From Candidatus Pelagibacterales bacterium (lineage in GTDB: Bacteria; Pseudomonadota; Alphaproteobacteria; Pelagibacterales; Pelagibacteraceae), in assembly GCA_004213215.1 (NCBI GenBank), contig SHAO01000006.1, positions 1 to 35,449 on the forward strand: 35,449 nucleotides of DNA, read 5' to 3'. The notes beneath the pieces were generated by a model. That model saw only the letters and a program-made list of their open reading frames with translations, was not told where the DNA came from and did no database searches. Both the position numbers and the translations under genes were made by a program. Below, piece by piece: positions 8,312 through 16,858 of the stretch (position 1 is the stretch's first letter; each line of letters starts with the position of its first letter).

Positions 8312-9643
8312 ATGAAAAATTTTAGAGGCTATAAACAATCAAAAATGCCTGAAAGTGATAAAACAATATCACAAACTGACCCTGGAACTTCTTGTGGCGA
8401 GTACCTTCGACGTTATTGGCATCCTGTAGCTCTTACTTCTCAAGTAAGTACTACTCCACTACAAATACGTATTCTTGGTGAAGATTTAGTTATTTTTAAA
8501 ACTACAAAAAATAAAATTGGTTTAGTCCATAAGAATTGTCCTCACAGAAGGGCATCTTTAGTTTACGGTAAATGTGAAAAGAGAGGTATTCGATGTTGTT
8601 ATCATGGATGGTTATTTTCACCAGATGGTGAGATTCTTGAAACTCCTGGTGAGGATTCTAATTCAAAACAAGCAGCTAAATTAAGAAAAACATTTAAACT
8701 TGGATCTTACCCGGTTATAGAATTTAAAGGTTTGGTATTTGCCTATATGGGGCCGGAAAAATGTTTGCCTGAATTTCCTCACTACGATGCATTTGATACC
8801 CCAGAAATAACAAGAAGACCTTATCGAATAGAATATAACTGCAATTGGATACAAGTACTTGATGCAATTATGGATCCTGTTCATACTTCATTTTTACATG
8901 GACAAAGTTCAGGCATACAATTTTCTAAAGGTTTTACAGAAATTGGTGAGTTGGAGTTTTTTGAAAGAGGAATTCAATATCTTGGATGTAATACTCGTCG
9001 CGTAGATGACTATGTTTGGATAAGAGTTAATGAATTAATATTACCTAATTTTACTCAAGCAGGTTCTGCTTTTGCAGCAGATGGAACAAAGACTCGTTAT
9101 TTTGGTCGCAGTTCATTTACTCGTTGGGTGGTTCCCGTAGATGATGAACATTGTATTGCTTTGGCGTGGGGTAATTTTGGTAAAAGAGGTGATCCATTAG
9201 AATATAATACTAAAGAAGGTTGTGAAAGGATTGAAGCTGGAGAAGTTATGGATCGAACTTGGGAAGAAAAGCAAAAAAAACCTGGTGATGCTGAAGCAGT
9301 AGAAGGAATGGGATCTATTAGCGCTCATAGAGGTGAACATTTAATGCCAACTGATTATGGAGTAATGATTTATAGGCGTCGTATTAGAAAATTAACTAAA
9401 GATTTAGAAAAAGGTAAAGAACCCCCTCAACCTCAACAAAGAAAAGGTGATATAATAAAAACTAATGGACAAGATACAATTCTAAGAATTCCTAAAAGAA
9501 ATATTGATGATCGTAACTTTATAAAGTCAGTTGGTTCAACTGTAATGAAATTACAATTCGATGCTGAAAAAATGTCTCTTAAAGAACGTGACAATCATAT
9601 TATCAGCAAGTTGTCTAACATGGAAAAAAGTGGTGCTTTTTGA
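8312..9643 (+). CDS. Rieske non-heme iron oxygenase, phthalate 4,5-dioxygenase alpha-like
   Basis: LRRYWHPVALTSQV; Rieske motif CPHRRA...CCYHGW; MDPVHTSFLHG metal-binding motif. ATG at 8312 (MKNFRGYKQSKMPESD) preferred over 8237, which would overlap the divergent gene. Confidence 0.88.
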   Translation: MKNFRGYKQSKMPESDKTISQTDPGTSCGEYLRRYWHPVALTSQVSTTPLQIRILGEDLVIFKTTKNKIGLVHKNCPHRRASLVYGKCEKRGIRCCYHGWLFSPDGEILETPGEDSNSKQAAKLRKTFKLGSYPVIEFKGLVFAYMGPEKCLPEFPHYDAFDTPEITRRPYRIEYNCNWIQVLDAIMDPVHTSFLHGQSSGIQFSKGFTEIGELEFFERGIQYLGCNTRRVDDYVWIRVNELILPNFTQAGSAFAADGTKTRYFGRSSFTRWVVPVDDEHCIALAWGNFGKRGDPLEYNTKEGCERIEAGEVMDRTWEEKQKKPGDAEAVEGMGSISAHRGEHLMPTDYGVMIYRRRIRKLTKDLEKGKEPPQPQQRKGDIIKTNGQDTILRIPKRNIDDRNFIKSVGSTVMKLQFDAEKMSLKERDNHIISKLSNMEKSGAF

Positions 9644-10665
9644 ATAGTAAAAAAATTAAAGTACATGTTAAAAATAATCATTGGGCACCCGGATCATTCC
9701 CAAGTGATGCAGAAGGTGAAAAAAACTTTACAATAACTAAAAAACATATAGATCAAGCTTTAGAAGGTTTTCCAGAAATTAAAGAAAAAGTTGAATTTTT
9801 TATTGATTGGGATGAAGATAATTTTAAAACCTCAATGTCTAATTCTGATATTTTATTAGCTTGGAACTTTTCTACAACCAATCTTAAAAATGTTGCCCCG
9901 AATTTAAAATGGATACACCTTATTTCTGCAGGTGTAGAACATTTGTTACCTCTGGATTGGATGTTTGATGGTTTAGTTTTAACTAATAGCAGTGGAGTAC
10001 ATTCTAAAAAAGCTGGAGAATACGGTTTAATGAGTATTTTGATGCTTCAAAATCATATGACTAAAATTATAACAAATCAAAAAAATAAAAAATTTATTTC
10101 ATTATTTAGTAATCCTATTAAAGGAAAAACTGTCTTATTAGTTGGAACAGGTTCTCTTGGTTCATCTATGGCCAAACATGTATCTTTACTAGGTGCAAAT
10201 GTAATTGGAGTTAACAAGCAAGGACGTTCGGTTGAAGGATGCTCAAAAATTATCACTATCGATAAAATTGATAGTGTTTTACCTCATGCAGATTTTTTAT
10301 ATTTAGCAGTTCCTGGTACACCCGAAACTAAAAATTTAATAAATCGCAAAAGACTTAATATGCTTAAACCTTCTTGTGGAGTTATAAATATAGGAAGACA
10401 ATCTGTTATGGATTACGATGTATTATGTGAAAAGCTCAAAAAGTTTGAAATTGCTGGTGCCATACTTGATGTTTTTTCACCTGAACCAATAGAAAAAAAT
10501 TCTAAACTTTGGGATACACCAAATTTAATTATTACACCTCATGTATCTTCTGATGATCATGGAACATATGTGCGATCTACACTTGAATTATTTGTTAAAA
10601 ATTTAAAACTTTTTATTTTAAATAAAGAACTTTTTAACAAAATTGATAAAGATTTAGGTTATTAA
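9640..10665 (+). CDS. D-isomer-specific 2-hydroxyacid dehydrogenase
   Basis: 341 aa; KTVLLVGTGSLGSSMAKHVSLLGANVIG (Rossmann), LAVPGTPETKNLINRKRLNMLKPSCGVINIGR, GAILDVFSPEP, LIITPHVSS. TTG start overlaps the preceding stop. Confidence 0.87.
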   Translation: MNSKKIKVHVKNNHWAPGSFPSDAEGEKNFTITKKHIDQALEGFPEIKEKVEFFIDWDEDNFKTSMSNSDILLAWNFSTTNLKNVAPNLKWIHLISAGVEHLLPLDWMFDGLVLTNSSGVHSKKAGEYGLMSILMLQNHMTKIITNQKNKKFISLFSNPIKGKTVLLVGTGSLGSSMAKHVSLLGANVIGVNKQGRSVEGCSKIITIDKIDSVLPHADFLYLAVPGTPETKNLINRKRLNMLKPSCGVINIGRQSVMDYDVLCEKLKKFEIAGAILDVFSPEPIEKNSKLWDTPNLIITPHVSSDDHGTYVRSTLELFVKNLKLFILNKELFNKIDKDLGY

Positions 10666-10668
10666 TTT

Positions 10669-11445
10669 TTAATTAATCTCTTTTTTTAGTTGCTCAACTT
10701 TTATCTTTTTTATTAAACTATTATCTCTGTCATAAAGTAATTTAAACTTTATAGAATTATTTACTTTTATAACAACAGATTTCATGTTTCTCACTTCTAT
10801 ATTATCAGCAACAACGCTTATTGGTCTTTTTGGTACATTTAGATTCTTAATTTTAATTAAAGAAGTATCTGATACAATTTTACCCTTCCATCTTCTTGGT
10901 CTAAAGGGGCTTATGGGTGTAACGGCAAGCTTTTTTGAATTCAAAGAAAGGATTGGTCCGTGAACAGATAAATTGTAGGCAGTACTACCAGCTGGAGATG
11001 AAACTAATATTCCGTCACTAATTAATTTTTTAATTAAGATTTTTTTGTTAACTTGAATTTGTAAAGAGGCTGCTTGTCTGCTTTGTCTTAATAAAGAAAT
11101 TTCATTAATAGCAATAGTAGATTTTTTTATATTTTTTGTTGATATAGAGGTCATTTCTAAAGCTGATATAGTAATTAATTTAGATTTTAAGATGCTTTTT
11201 TCAATTTTATTCAATTTAAATTTATTCATTAAAAAACCAAATGTTCCCTTATTCATTCCATAAAAAGGTATATTATATTTATGATATTTTTTTAAAGTTT
11301 CTAACATAAAGCCGTCACCTCCTATCACAACAAATACATTAGAGTTTTTTGGGTGATAATTTATTTTTTTTTTTAAAAAAGAATTTTTAAAAGACTTGTC
11401 TTTTATAGACTCATCAATTATGTAATGAATTTTATTTAATTTCAT
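10669..11445 (-). CDS. nadK: NAD kinase
   Basis: 258 aa; VVIGGDGFMLETL, GTFGFLMN, NEISLLRQ, DGILVSSPAGSTAYNLS. Confidence 0.92.
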   Translation of the reverse strand: MKLNKIHYIIDESIKDKSFKNSFLKKKINYHPKNSNVFVVIGGDGFMLETLKKYHKYNIPFYGMNKGTFGFLMNKFKLNKIEKSILKSKLITISALEMTSISTKNIKKSTIAINEISLLRQSRQAASLQIQVNKKILIKKLISDGILVSSPAGSTAYNLSVHGPILSLNSKKLAVTPISPFRPRRWKGKIVSDTSLIKIKNLNVPKRPISVVADNIEVRNMKSVVIKVNNSIKFKLLYDRDNSLIKKIKVEQLKKEIN

Positions 11446-11450
11446 TTTTT

Positions 11451-11536
11451 TGGTGCCCTCGGCCAGACTCGAACTGGCACTCCCATACGGGCAAGGATTT
11501 TAAGTCCTTTGTGTCTACCAATTTCACCACGAGGGC
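11451..11536 (-). tRNA. tRNA-Leu(UAA), CCA encoded
   Basis: Reverse strand gccctcgtggtgaaattggtagacacaaaggacttaaaatccttgcccgtatgggagtgccagttcgagtctggccgagggcacca. Shows an acceptor stem, long variable arm, TTCGAGT and anticodon TAA. Confidence 0.95.
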
Positions 11537-11613
11537 TCTTCTCTTTATTAACTTTTTAATCATATTTGGTCAATGCACAATTTTAGAATTGAATTGATGC
11601 GAAGTTTAGGAAT

Positions 11614-13140
11614 CTAATTAAGGTTATTTATTTTTTCCATAGGAAGAGATTTTTTTCCTGAATTCTTAGAAAATTTAACCTTTTTTTCTAATCTTGAAAC
11701 GTATTTAAAATAAAAAACTATATAATTTATAATATTCTTCATAATTCCTTTTAGACTGGATTGTCTTAAGGTAACCTCATAGCCATAAAATGCAAAAAAG
11801 ACCCACATATAAAAATAATCTAAGGGTAAAGCAATTAAAAATTTTGTAAAAGGTCTTAAAAAAGGAAATTCAACTATAAGACCCATTAATTTTTGTAAAT
11901 TATTTATTTTACGATTGAGTTTTTTATCACCTAAATCCATTGACGATTTAGATTTGTTTGAAACATTAACTTTTTCGAAATTAGCATCAAAATATCCTCC
12001 ATGTTTTGCCAACTCACCTATTTCTGTTCCAGGATAAGGATATAGAATAGAAGACCATGCAAAATTAGGTTTCAATTTTATATTAAAGTCTAATGTCTCT
12101 AAATCCACTTCTAGTGGATTCTTGATAGGCAAACCAACAATATTTAGAGTTATGATTTTAATCTTATTTCTGTGAAGTATCTCAGTAGCTTCGATAATTT
12201 TTTCATTTTTTGTAGCTCTTTTTAATAATTTGCTAGCTACTTCATTATTGCCACATTCTATCCCCATGTACACATGTGTACAGTTAGATTTTCGAAGCAA
12301 TCTTCCAACTCTTTCACTAACCATGTTTGGTCGAACATTGCAGTGAAGTGGAATACCAATTTCTTTAGGGTATCTTTCTGAAAACTCTTCTAACCACCCT
12401 TTTGGTTTCAACAAAAATATATCATCATCGATTAATACACGATCTATAAAATAATTATCTTTAACTTCTTTAATTTCACAAAGAATACTATCTACAGAAC
12501 GATATCTCATCATATCTCCAGAGCCTTTAGTTAGCTTGTTGTAAGCATGATTAAAACAATAAGTGCATTTATACGGACAACCTCTATTTGACATAAATAG
12601 TTTTGAACCACGCGCACGCAATTTAGGATCTGCTTCATATAGCAATTTTCTATCTGGGAAAGGTATATCATCTAAATTTTCAACCAAAGAACCCATTTTA
12701 TTTTTTACAATGGATCCATCTTTCTTCTTAAACCAAAAATTTGGAGTGTCATAAAAATCCTTACCTTTTTCTAATTTTTCAATTAGTTCTAAAAAATAAA
12801 TTTCACCTTCACCACGACAAATAGCATCAACATAATCATTATCAACCATTTCTGGAGTATAAGTAGGGTGCGGTCCGCCAAAAACAGATAGCGTGTTAGG
12901 ATAATGACTTCTTATCATTCTGTTTAAATCAATATGATAAGTATGTTCTCCAGTCATGATACTGTATGCTAATACTTGTGGGCCAAAACTTTTTACTTTA
13001 TCAATTATTTCTTCCTCACCTAATTCTTCAGTTAAAATTAGATTAACTTGATGATTGTTCTTTTTAAGTATGCTTGAAAGTGTCATTATTCCAAGACGCT
13101 CAAACATTCCTGTGTTCTTTAGTAAAAATTGAACTTTCAT
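11614..13140 (-). CDS. B12-binding domain radical SAM protein (canonical domain order)
   Basis: 508 aa; N-terminal B12-like VLAYSIMTGEHTYH...SVFGGPHPTYTPEMV...ICRGEGEIYFLEL, linker NLDDIPFPDRKLL, then RGCPYKCTYC and MGIECGNNEV. Confidence 0.92.
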   Translation of the reverse strand: MKVQFLLKNTGMFERLGIMTLSSILKKNNHQVNLILTEELGEEEIIDKVKSFGPQVLAYSIMTGEHTYHIDLNRMIRSHYPNTLSVFGGPHPTYTPEMVDNDYVDAICRGEGEIYFLELIEKLEKGKDFYDTPNFWFKKKDGSIVKNKMGSLVENLDDIPFPDRKLLYEADPKLRARGSKLFMSNRGCPYKCTYCFNHAYNKLTKGSGDMMRYRSVDSILCEIKEVKDNYFIDRVLIDDDIFLLKPKGWLEEFSERYPKEIGIPLHCNVRPNMVSERVGRLLRKSNCTHVYMGIECGNNEVASKLLKRATKNEKIIEATEILHRNKIKIITLNIVGLPIKNPLEVDLETLDFNIKLKPNFAWSSILYPYPGTEIGELAKHGGYFDANFEKVNVSNKSKSSMDLGDKKLNRKINNLQKLMGLIVEFPFLRPFTKFLIALPLDYFYMWVFFAFYGYEVTLRQSSLKGIMKNIINYIVFYFKYVSRLEKKVKFSKNSGKKSLPMEKINNLN

Positions 13141-13254
13141 ATCATTAATAGTTTATCAGATACTTGACCTTTTTCATATAATTATACTTAGCAAAGAGAT
13201 TATTTTAATTTATAACATTGTTTATATAAATCAATTGTTTGTACATATTTTGAT

Positions 13255-14250
13255 ATGATAAATCGAGTATTATTTTATAACTCTGGTGGTGGAATTGGTG
13301 ATGCATTACAAATTTTACCTTTAATTAATACAATAAAAAATGAATTTAAAAATGCAGATTTTTATTATATTTGTGCACACGAAAATCATTTTAATTTAAG
13401 TTTAAAAGATCTCAATTTTTCCATAAAAACTTTAAATCTAGATATTAAATATTTTGGATTTAGGTGGTGGCATTTTTTAATACTTAAAAGTAAAATTAAA
13501 AAAAAAAAAATCGAGAAATTTGACTTAATAGTAGATTTGCAATCAAAAATAAGAAATACCCTGATCTTAAAGAGATTGCCCCATAATATTTTTATATCTT
13601 CTTGTTTTAATTTTAAATTTTCTAAACCTAGTGTGATTGTTAAAAAAGTTAGTAAGGTTAATGATAATATTTTGCAGGCAATAAATAATATTTTAAAAAT
13701 TAACTGCAATTTAATTGATTACAATATAAACAATATAGAGAAGAAGTTTTTTTCTGAATCAGAAAGATTGTTACCTAAAAAAAATTATGTTGGCCTTTCT
13801 ATTACCCAAGGCAATGTTTATAGAAAAAAGGAATGGCCATTAAAAAATATTGTTGAATTATGTGATAAACTTAAAAAATATAATAAAATTCCTGTTTTTT
13901 TTATTGAAAAAAATAATAATCAATTAAAGAATAAAATACAAAAATTAGTTCCATACTCTTTTTTTCCTGAACACGAATCAAACTTATCTTCTCCAGCTTT
14001 AGTAGTTTGTCTTGCCAAAAGATTAGACTTTGCAATAACAATTGATAACGGGGTTATGCATATGTTATCTTTAGCTAAAATTCCCTTAATCTCATTATTT
14101 GGTCCAACTGATGCAGAAAAATTTGCTCCTAAATATAAAAAATCAATAATTATAGACAGTAAAAAAATTTATAAAACTGAAAATATTTCTGCTATTACCG
14201 TTGAAGATGTTTTAGAGGCTGCAAAGCAGCATTTAAACTTTTTAGATTAA
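13255..14250 (+). CDS. Glycosyltransferase family 9 (heptosyltransferase-like)
   Basis: 331 aa; GGGIGDALQILPLINTIKNEF start, KEWPLKNIVELCDKLKK, DFAITIDNGVMHMLSLAKIPLISLFGPTDAEKFAP. Confidence 0.85.
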   Translation: MINRVLFYNSGGGIGDALQILPLINTIKNEFKNADFYYICAHENHFNLSLKDLNFSIKTLNLDIKYFGFRWWHFLILKSKIKKKKIEKFDLIVDLQSKIRNTLILKRLPHNIFISSCFNFKFSKPSVIVKKVSKVNDNILQAINNILKINCNLIDYNINNIEKKFFSESERLLPKKNYVGLSITQGNVYRKKEWPLKNIVELCDKLKKYNKIPVFFIEKNNNQLKNKIQKLVPYSFFPEHESNLSSPALVVCLAKRLDFAITIDNGVMHMLSLAKIPLISLFGPTDAEKFAPKYKKSIIIDSKKIYKTENISAITVEDVLEAAKQHLNFLD

Positions 14251-14617
14251 GTTTACAATCTTTATAACCTTGTTTTATTATATTAAGATATCTTGTTGTT
14301 GGTGGAACTAATTTAGTCTTTTTAGGCATAATGTAAGTCATAACTTTTTTGCCTTGGTATTTAAAAAACATTTTTTTATAAAGGGTAGGATACTCTTCAT
14401 AGATATCTAATTTTTTCTCAGCAGATTTAGATATTATATACAATGCGCCATAAACTTTCTTACCATCTTTTTTTTCAATATCAGCAGCACCATACTTGCT
14501 TCGAAATGTAAGATCATAATTATGTAAAATAATTTTTTTAATAAATTGACAATTAGGACATCTTCTTTTCATTTGAAGATGATGTAAATTACTACCGTAG
14601 GCAAAATAGTATATCAT
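14195..14617 (-). CDS. Gamma-glutamylcyclotransferase/AIG2-like protein
   Basis: YYFAYGSNLHHLQMKRRCP signature, DIYEEYPTLYKK. ATG at 14617 preferred. Confidence 0.8.
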   Translation of the reverse strand: MIYYFAYGSNLHHLQMKRRCPNCQFIKKIILHNYDLTFRSKYGAADIEKKDGKKVYGALYIISKSAEKKLDIYEEYPTLYKKMFFKYQGKKVMTYIMPKKTKLVPPTTRYLNIIKQGYKDCKLNLKSLNAALQPLKHLQR

Positions 14618-14618
14618 G

Positions 14619-15374
14619 TTAATTATTAGCAATGATCTTAATTTTTTTCTTTTTTACAAGTCTTATAATATCCTTCGTACATTTTTCAATTAGCTTTGGG
14701 TTTTTCGATCTCATTACTAACGAAACTCCAATTTTACCTTGTTTAAAAAATGGGTAACTACCAATGTCTAAATTTTTAAATTTTTTTTGAACTTTTTCTA
14801 AAGGTATAGAAATTTCACTTTCAACCGTTCTTAAACTTAATGTTTTGCTTAAAATTTTGGTACCGCCAACAATTTTATTATTTAAACCTCCTAACATTGA
14901 TTTAAGTATGGAGGGAACTCCTGGTAGACAATAAACATTTTCTAAAAAAAAACCTGGCGCTGCACTTGAGGGGTTTAAAATTAAAGAAGCATTCTTTGGC
15001 ATCTTTGCCATTTTTTGACGCCCTAAGTTAAATTTACCTTTTTCATAATAATTTTCTAAAATTTTGTATGCTTCAGGATGAAAACAATATTTTACATTAA
15101 AAGCTTTTGCTACACATTTAGCTGTAATATCATCATGTGTAGGTCCTATACCGCCTGTTGTAAAAATATATTTAAATTTCTTTCTAACCTCATTGACTGT
15201 ATCAACAATTATTTTCTCAATGTCAGGTATAACTCTTACTTCAGTAAGTTTGATACCCAAACTGTTCAACCATTTTGAAATACTTAAGACATTAACATCT
15301 TGTGTTCTGCCTGATAAAATTTCGTTACCTACTATAATAATTGCTGCATTTAATTTTTTATTAGCTATTTTCAT
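14619..15374 (-). CDS. CinA-like / molybdopterin-binding domain protein
   Basis: AAIIIVGNEILSGRTQDVNVLSISKWLNSLGIKLTEVRVIPD...FTTGGIGPTHDDITAKCVAKAF...PGVPSILKSML. The ORF extension upstream of 15374 is antisense to sfsA and discarded. Confidence 0.88.
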   Translation of the reverse strand: MKIANKKLNAAIIIVGNEILSGRTQDVNVLSISKWLNSLGIKLTEVRVIPDIEKIIVDTVNEVRKKFKYIFTTGGIGPTHDDITAKCVAKAFNVKYCFHPEAYKILENYYEKGKFNLGRQKMAKMPKNASLILNPSSAAPGFFLENVYCLPGVPSILKSMLGGLNNKIVGGTKILSKTLSLRTVESEISIPLEKVQKKFKNLDIGSYPFFKQGKIGVSLVMRSKNPKLIEKCTKDIIRLVKKKKIKIIANN

Positions 15375-15396
15375 AATCTGATAATATTTATATCTA

Positions 15397-16092
15397 ATGA
15401 AATTTAAAGAAACATTATTACAAGGTAAACTCATTAAAAGATACAAAAGGTTTTTTGTAGACATCAGGTATAAAAATAAGACTATTGTAGCACATTGTCC
15501 TAACACCGGTTCTATGCAAGGCTTACTGAAAGTTAATAATAAAGTATGGTTTTCTAAGTCAGATGATCCAAAAAGAAAATTGAAATATACATTAGAAATT
15601 ATTGAAATTGATAAAAAAAAGGTTGGAATTAATACATTATTAACAAACAAAATAGTCTTAGAAGCTTTAAATAGTAAAAAGATTAAACCACTTATAAAAT
15701 ATGACAAAATCAAAACAGAAGCAAAGTTTTCTGATAAAACTAGATTTGATTTTTTATTAAGTAATAAAAAAACAAAATGTTTTTTAGAAGTTAAAAATGT
15801 TACACTTTTCAGAAATAAAAAAATTGCAGAATTTCCCGATGCTATAACTTCACGTGGAACAAAACATCTTTTTGAACTTATAGAATCTAAAAAAATAGAC
15901 CACGAAAGTTACATTTTATATTTAATTCAAAGAGAAGGCTGTGTTTCTTTTAAAATAGCTGAAGATATTGATAAAAATTATAAGATTGCTTTTAACAAAG
16001 CTTTAAAAGCAGGTGTTAAAATCCTTTGTTACGATTGTAAATTGAATAATGAAGAGATAAAACTTAATAAACAAATTATTTATGAAAAATAG
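15397..16092 (+). CDS. sfsA: Sugar fermentation stimulation protein homolog SfsA
   Basis: 231 aa; LIKRYKRFFVDI, CPNTGSMQGLL, FLEVKNVTL...FPDAITSRGTKHLFEL. Confidence 0.9.
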   Translation: MKFKETLLQGKLIKRYKRFFVDIRYKNKTIVAHCPNTGSMQGLLKVNNKVWFSKSDDPKRKLKYTLEIIEIDKKKVGINTLLTNKIVLEALNSKKIKPLIKYDKIKTEAKFSDKTRFDFLLSNKKTKCFLEVKNVTLFRNKKIAEFPDAITSRGTKHLFELIESKKIDHESYILYLIQREGCVSFKIAEDIDKNYKIAFNKALKAGVKILCYDCKLNNEEIKLNKQIIYEK

Positions 16093-16858
16093 TTACAAAG
16101 AATCTTTTGAGCAAATAAAAATAGCAGGAGCTTTAGCTGCTGATACTCTTGATGAAATAACTTCTTATGTAAAGCCTGGAGTAACAACAAGTTTATTAGA
16201 CAAAATTTGTTATGAATTTATTAGGGATAATGGTGGATTTTCTGCTCCACTTTTTTATAGAGGCTTTCCAAAATCTTGTTGTACATCAACAAATCATGTT
16301 GTCTGTCACGGTATCCCGGCAAATAAGTATTTAAATGATGGGGATATAGTAAATATTGATGTTACAGCTATAAAAAATGGATGGCATGGCGATACAAGCA
16401 GAATGTATTCTGTTGGAGATATATCGGTAAAGAGTAAAAATTTAATTTCAACAACATATAATTCTATGATGAAAGCTATTTCTATAGTTAAAAAAGGAAT
16501 AAACTTGGGAGATATTGGTGAAACTATTCAAACATATGTAGAAGAAAAAGGTTTTTCAGTTGTTCGAGATTATTGTGGCCATAGTATAGGTAAAACTTTT
16601 CATGCGCCTCCAAATATTTTACATTATGGAAAAAAAGGTGAAGGAGATAAATTGAAAGAAGGAATGATATTTACTATTGAGCCAATGATAAATACTGGCT
16701 CATATGATACAAAACTACTCAATGATGGTTGGACTGCTGTTACAAAAGACAAATCATTTTCAGCACAATTTGAACATACTATCGGTGTAACAGAAGATGG
16801 ATTTGAAATTTTTACACAATCAAAAAAGAAATATGAACAGCCACCCTATTTATTATGA
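16082..16858 (+). CDS. map: Type I methionine aminopeptidase
   Basis: 258 aa; CTSTNHVVCHGIP, DGDIVNIDVTAIKNGWHGDTSRMY, YCGHSIGKTFHAPP, GMIFTIEPMI, QFEHTIGVTEDG. Confidence 0.95.
   Translation: MKNSYKESFEQIKIAGALAADTLDEITSYVKPGVTTSLLDKICYEFIRDNGGFSAPLFYRGFPKSCCTSTNHVVCHGIPANKYLNDGDIVNIDVTAIKNGWHGDTSRMYSVGDISVKSKNLISTTYNSMMKAISIVKKGINLGDIGETIQTYVEEKGFSVVRDYCGHSIGKTFHAPPNILHYGKKGEGDKLKEGMIFTIEPMINTGSYDTKLLNDGWTAVTKDKSFSAQFEHTIGVTEDGFEIFTQSKKKYEQPPYLL

Larger units (their letters stand above)
3704..10850. mobile_element. Putative genomic island bracketed by direct-oriented nadK 3'-end copies
   Basis: The partial nadK copy (3704-3886) and the intact nadK 3' end (10669-10850) lie in the same orientation and flank a self-contained seven-gene cassette. 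No integrase or transposase is visible. Confidence 0.65.

Noticed and set aside
15375-15713. About 113-aa N-terminal extension of the cinA-like ORF
   Set aside because: It is antisense to the sfsA coding sequence, and the CinA-like domain begins at MKIANKKLNAAIIIVGNE (15374).
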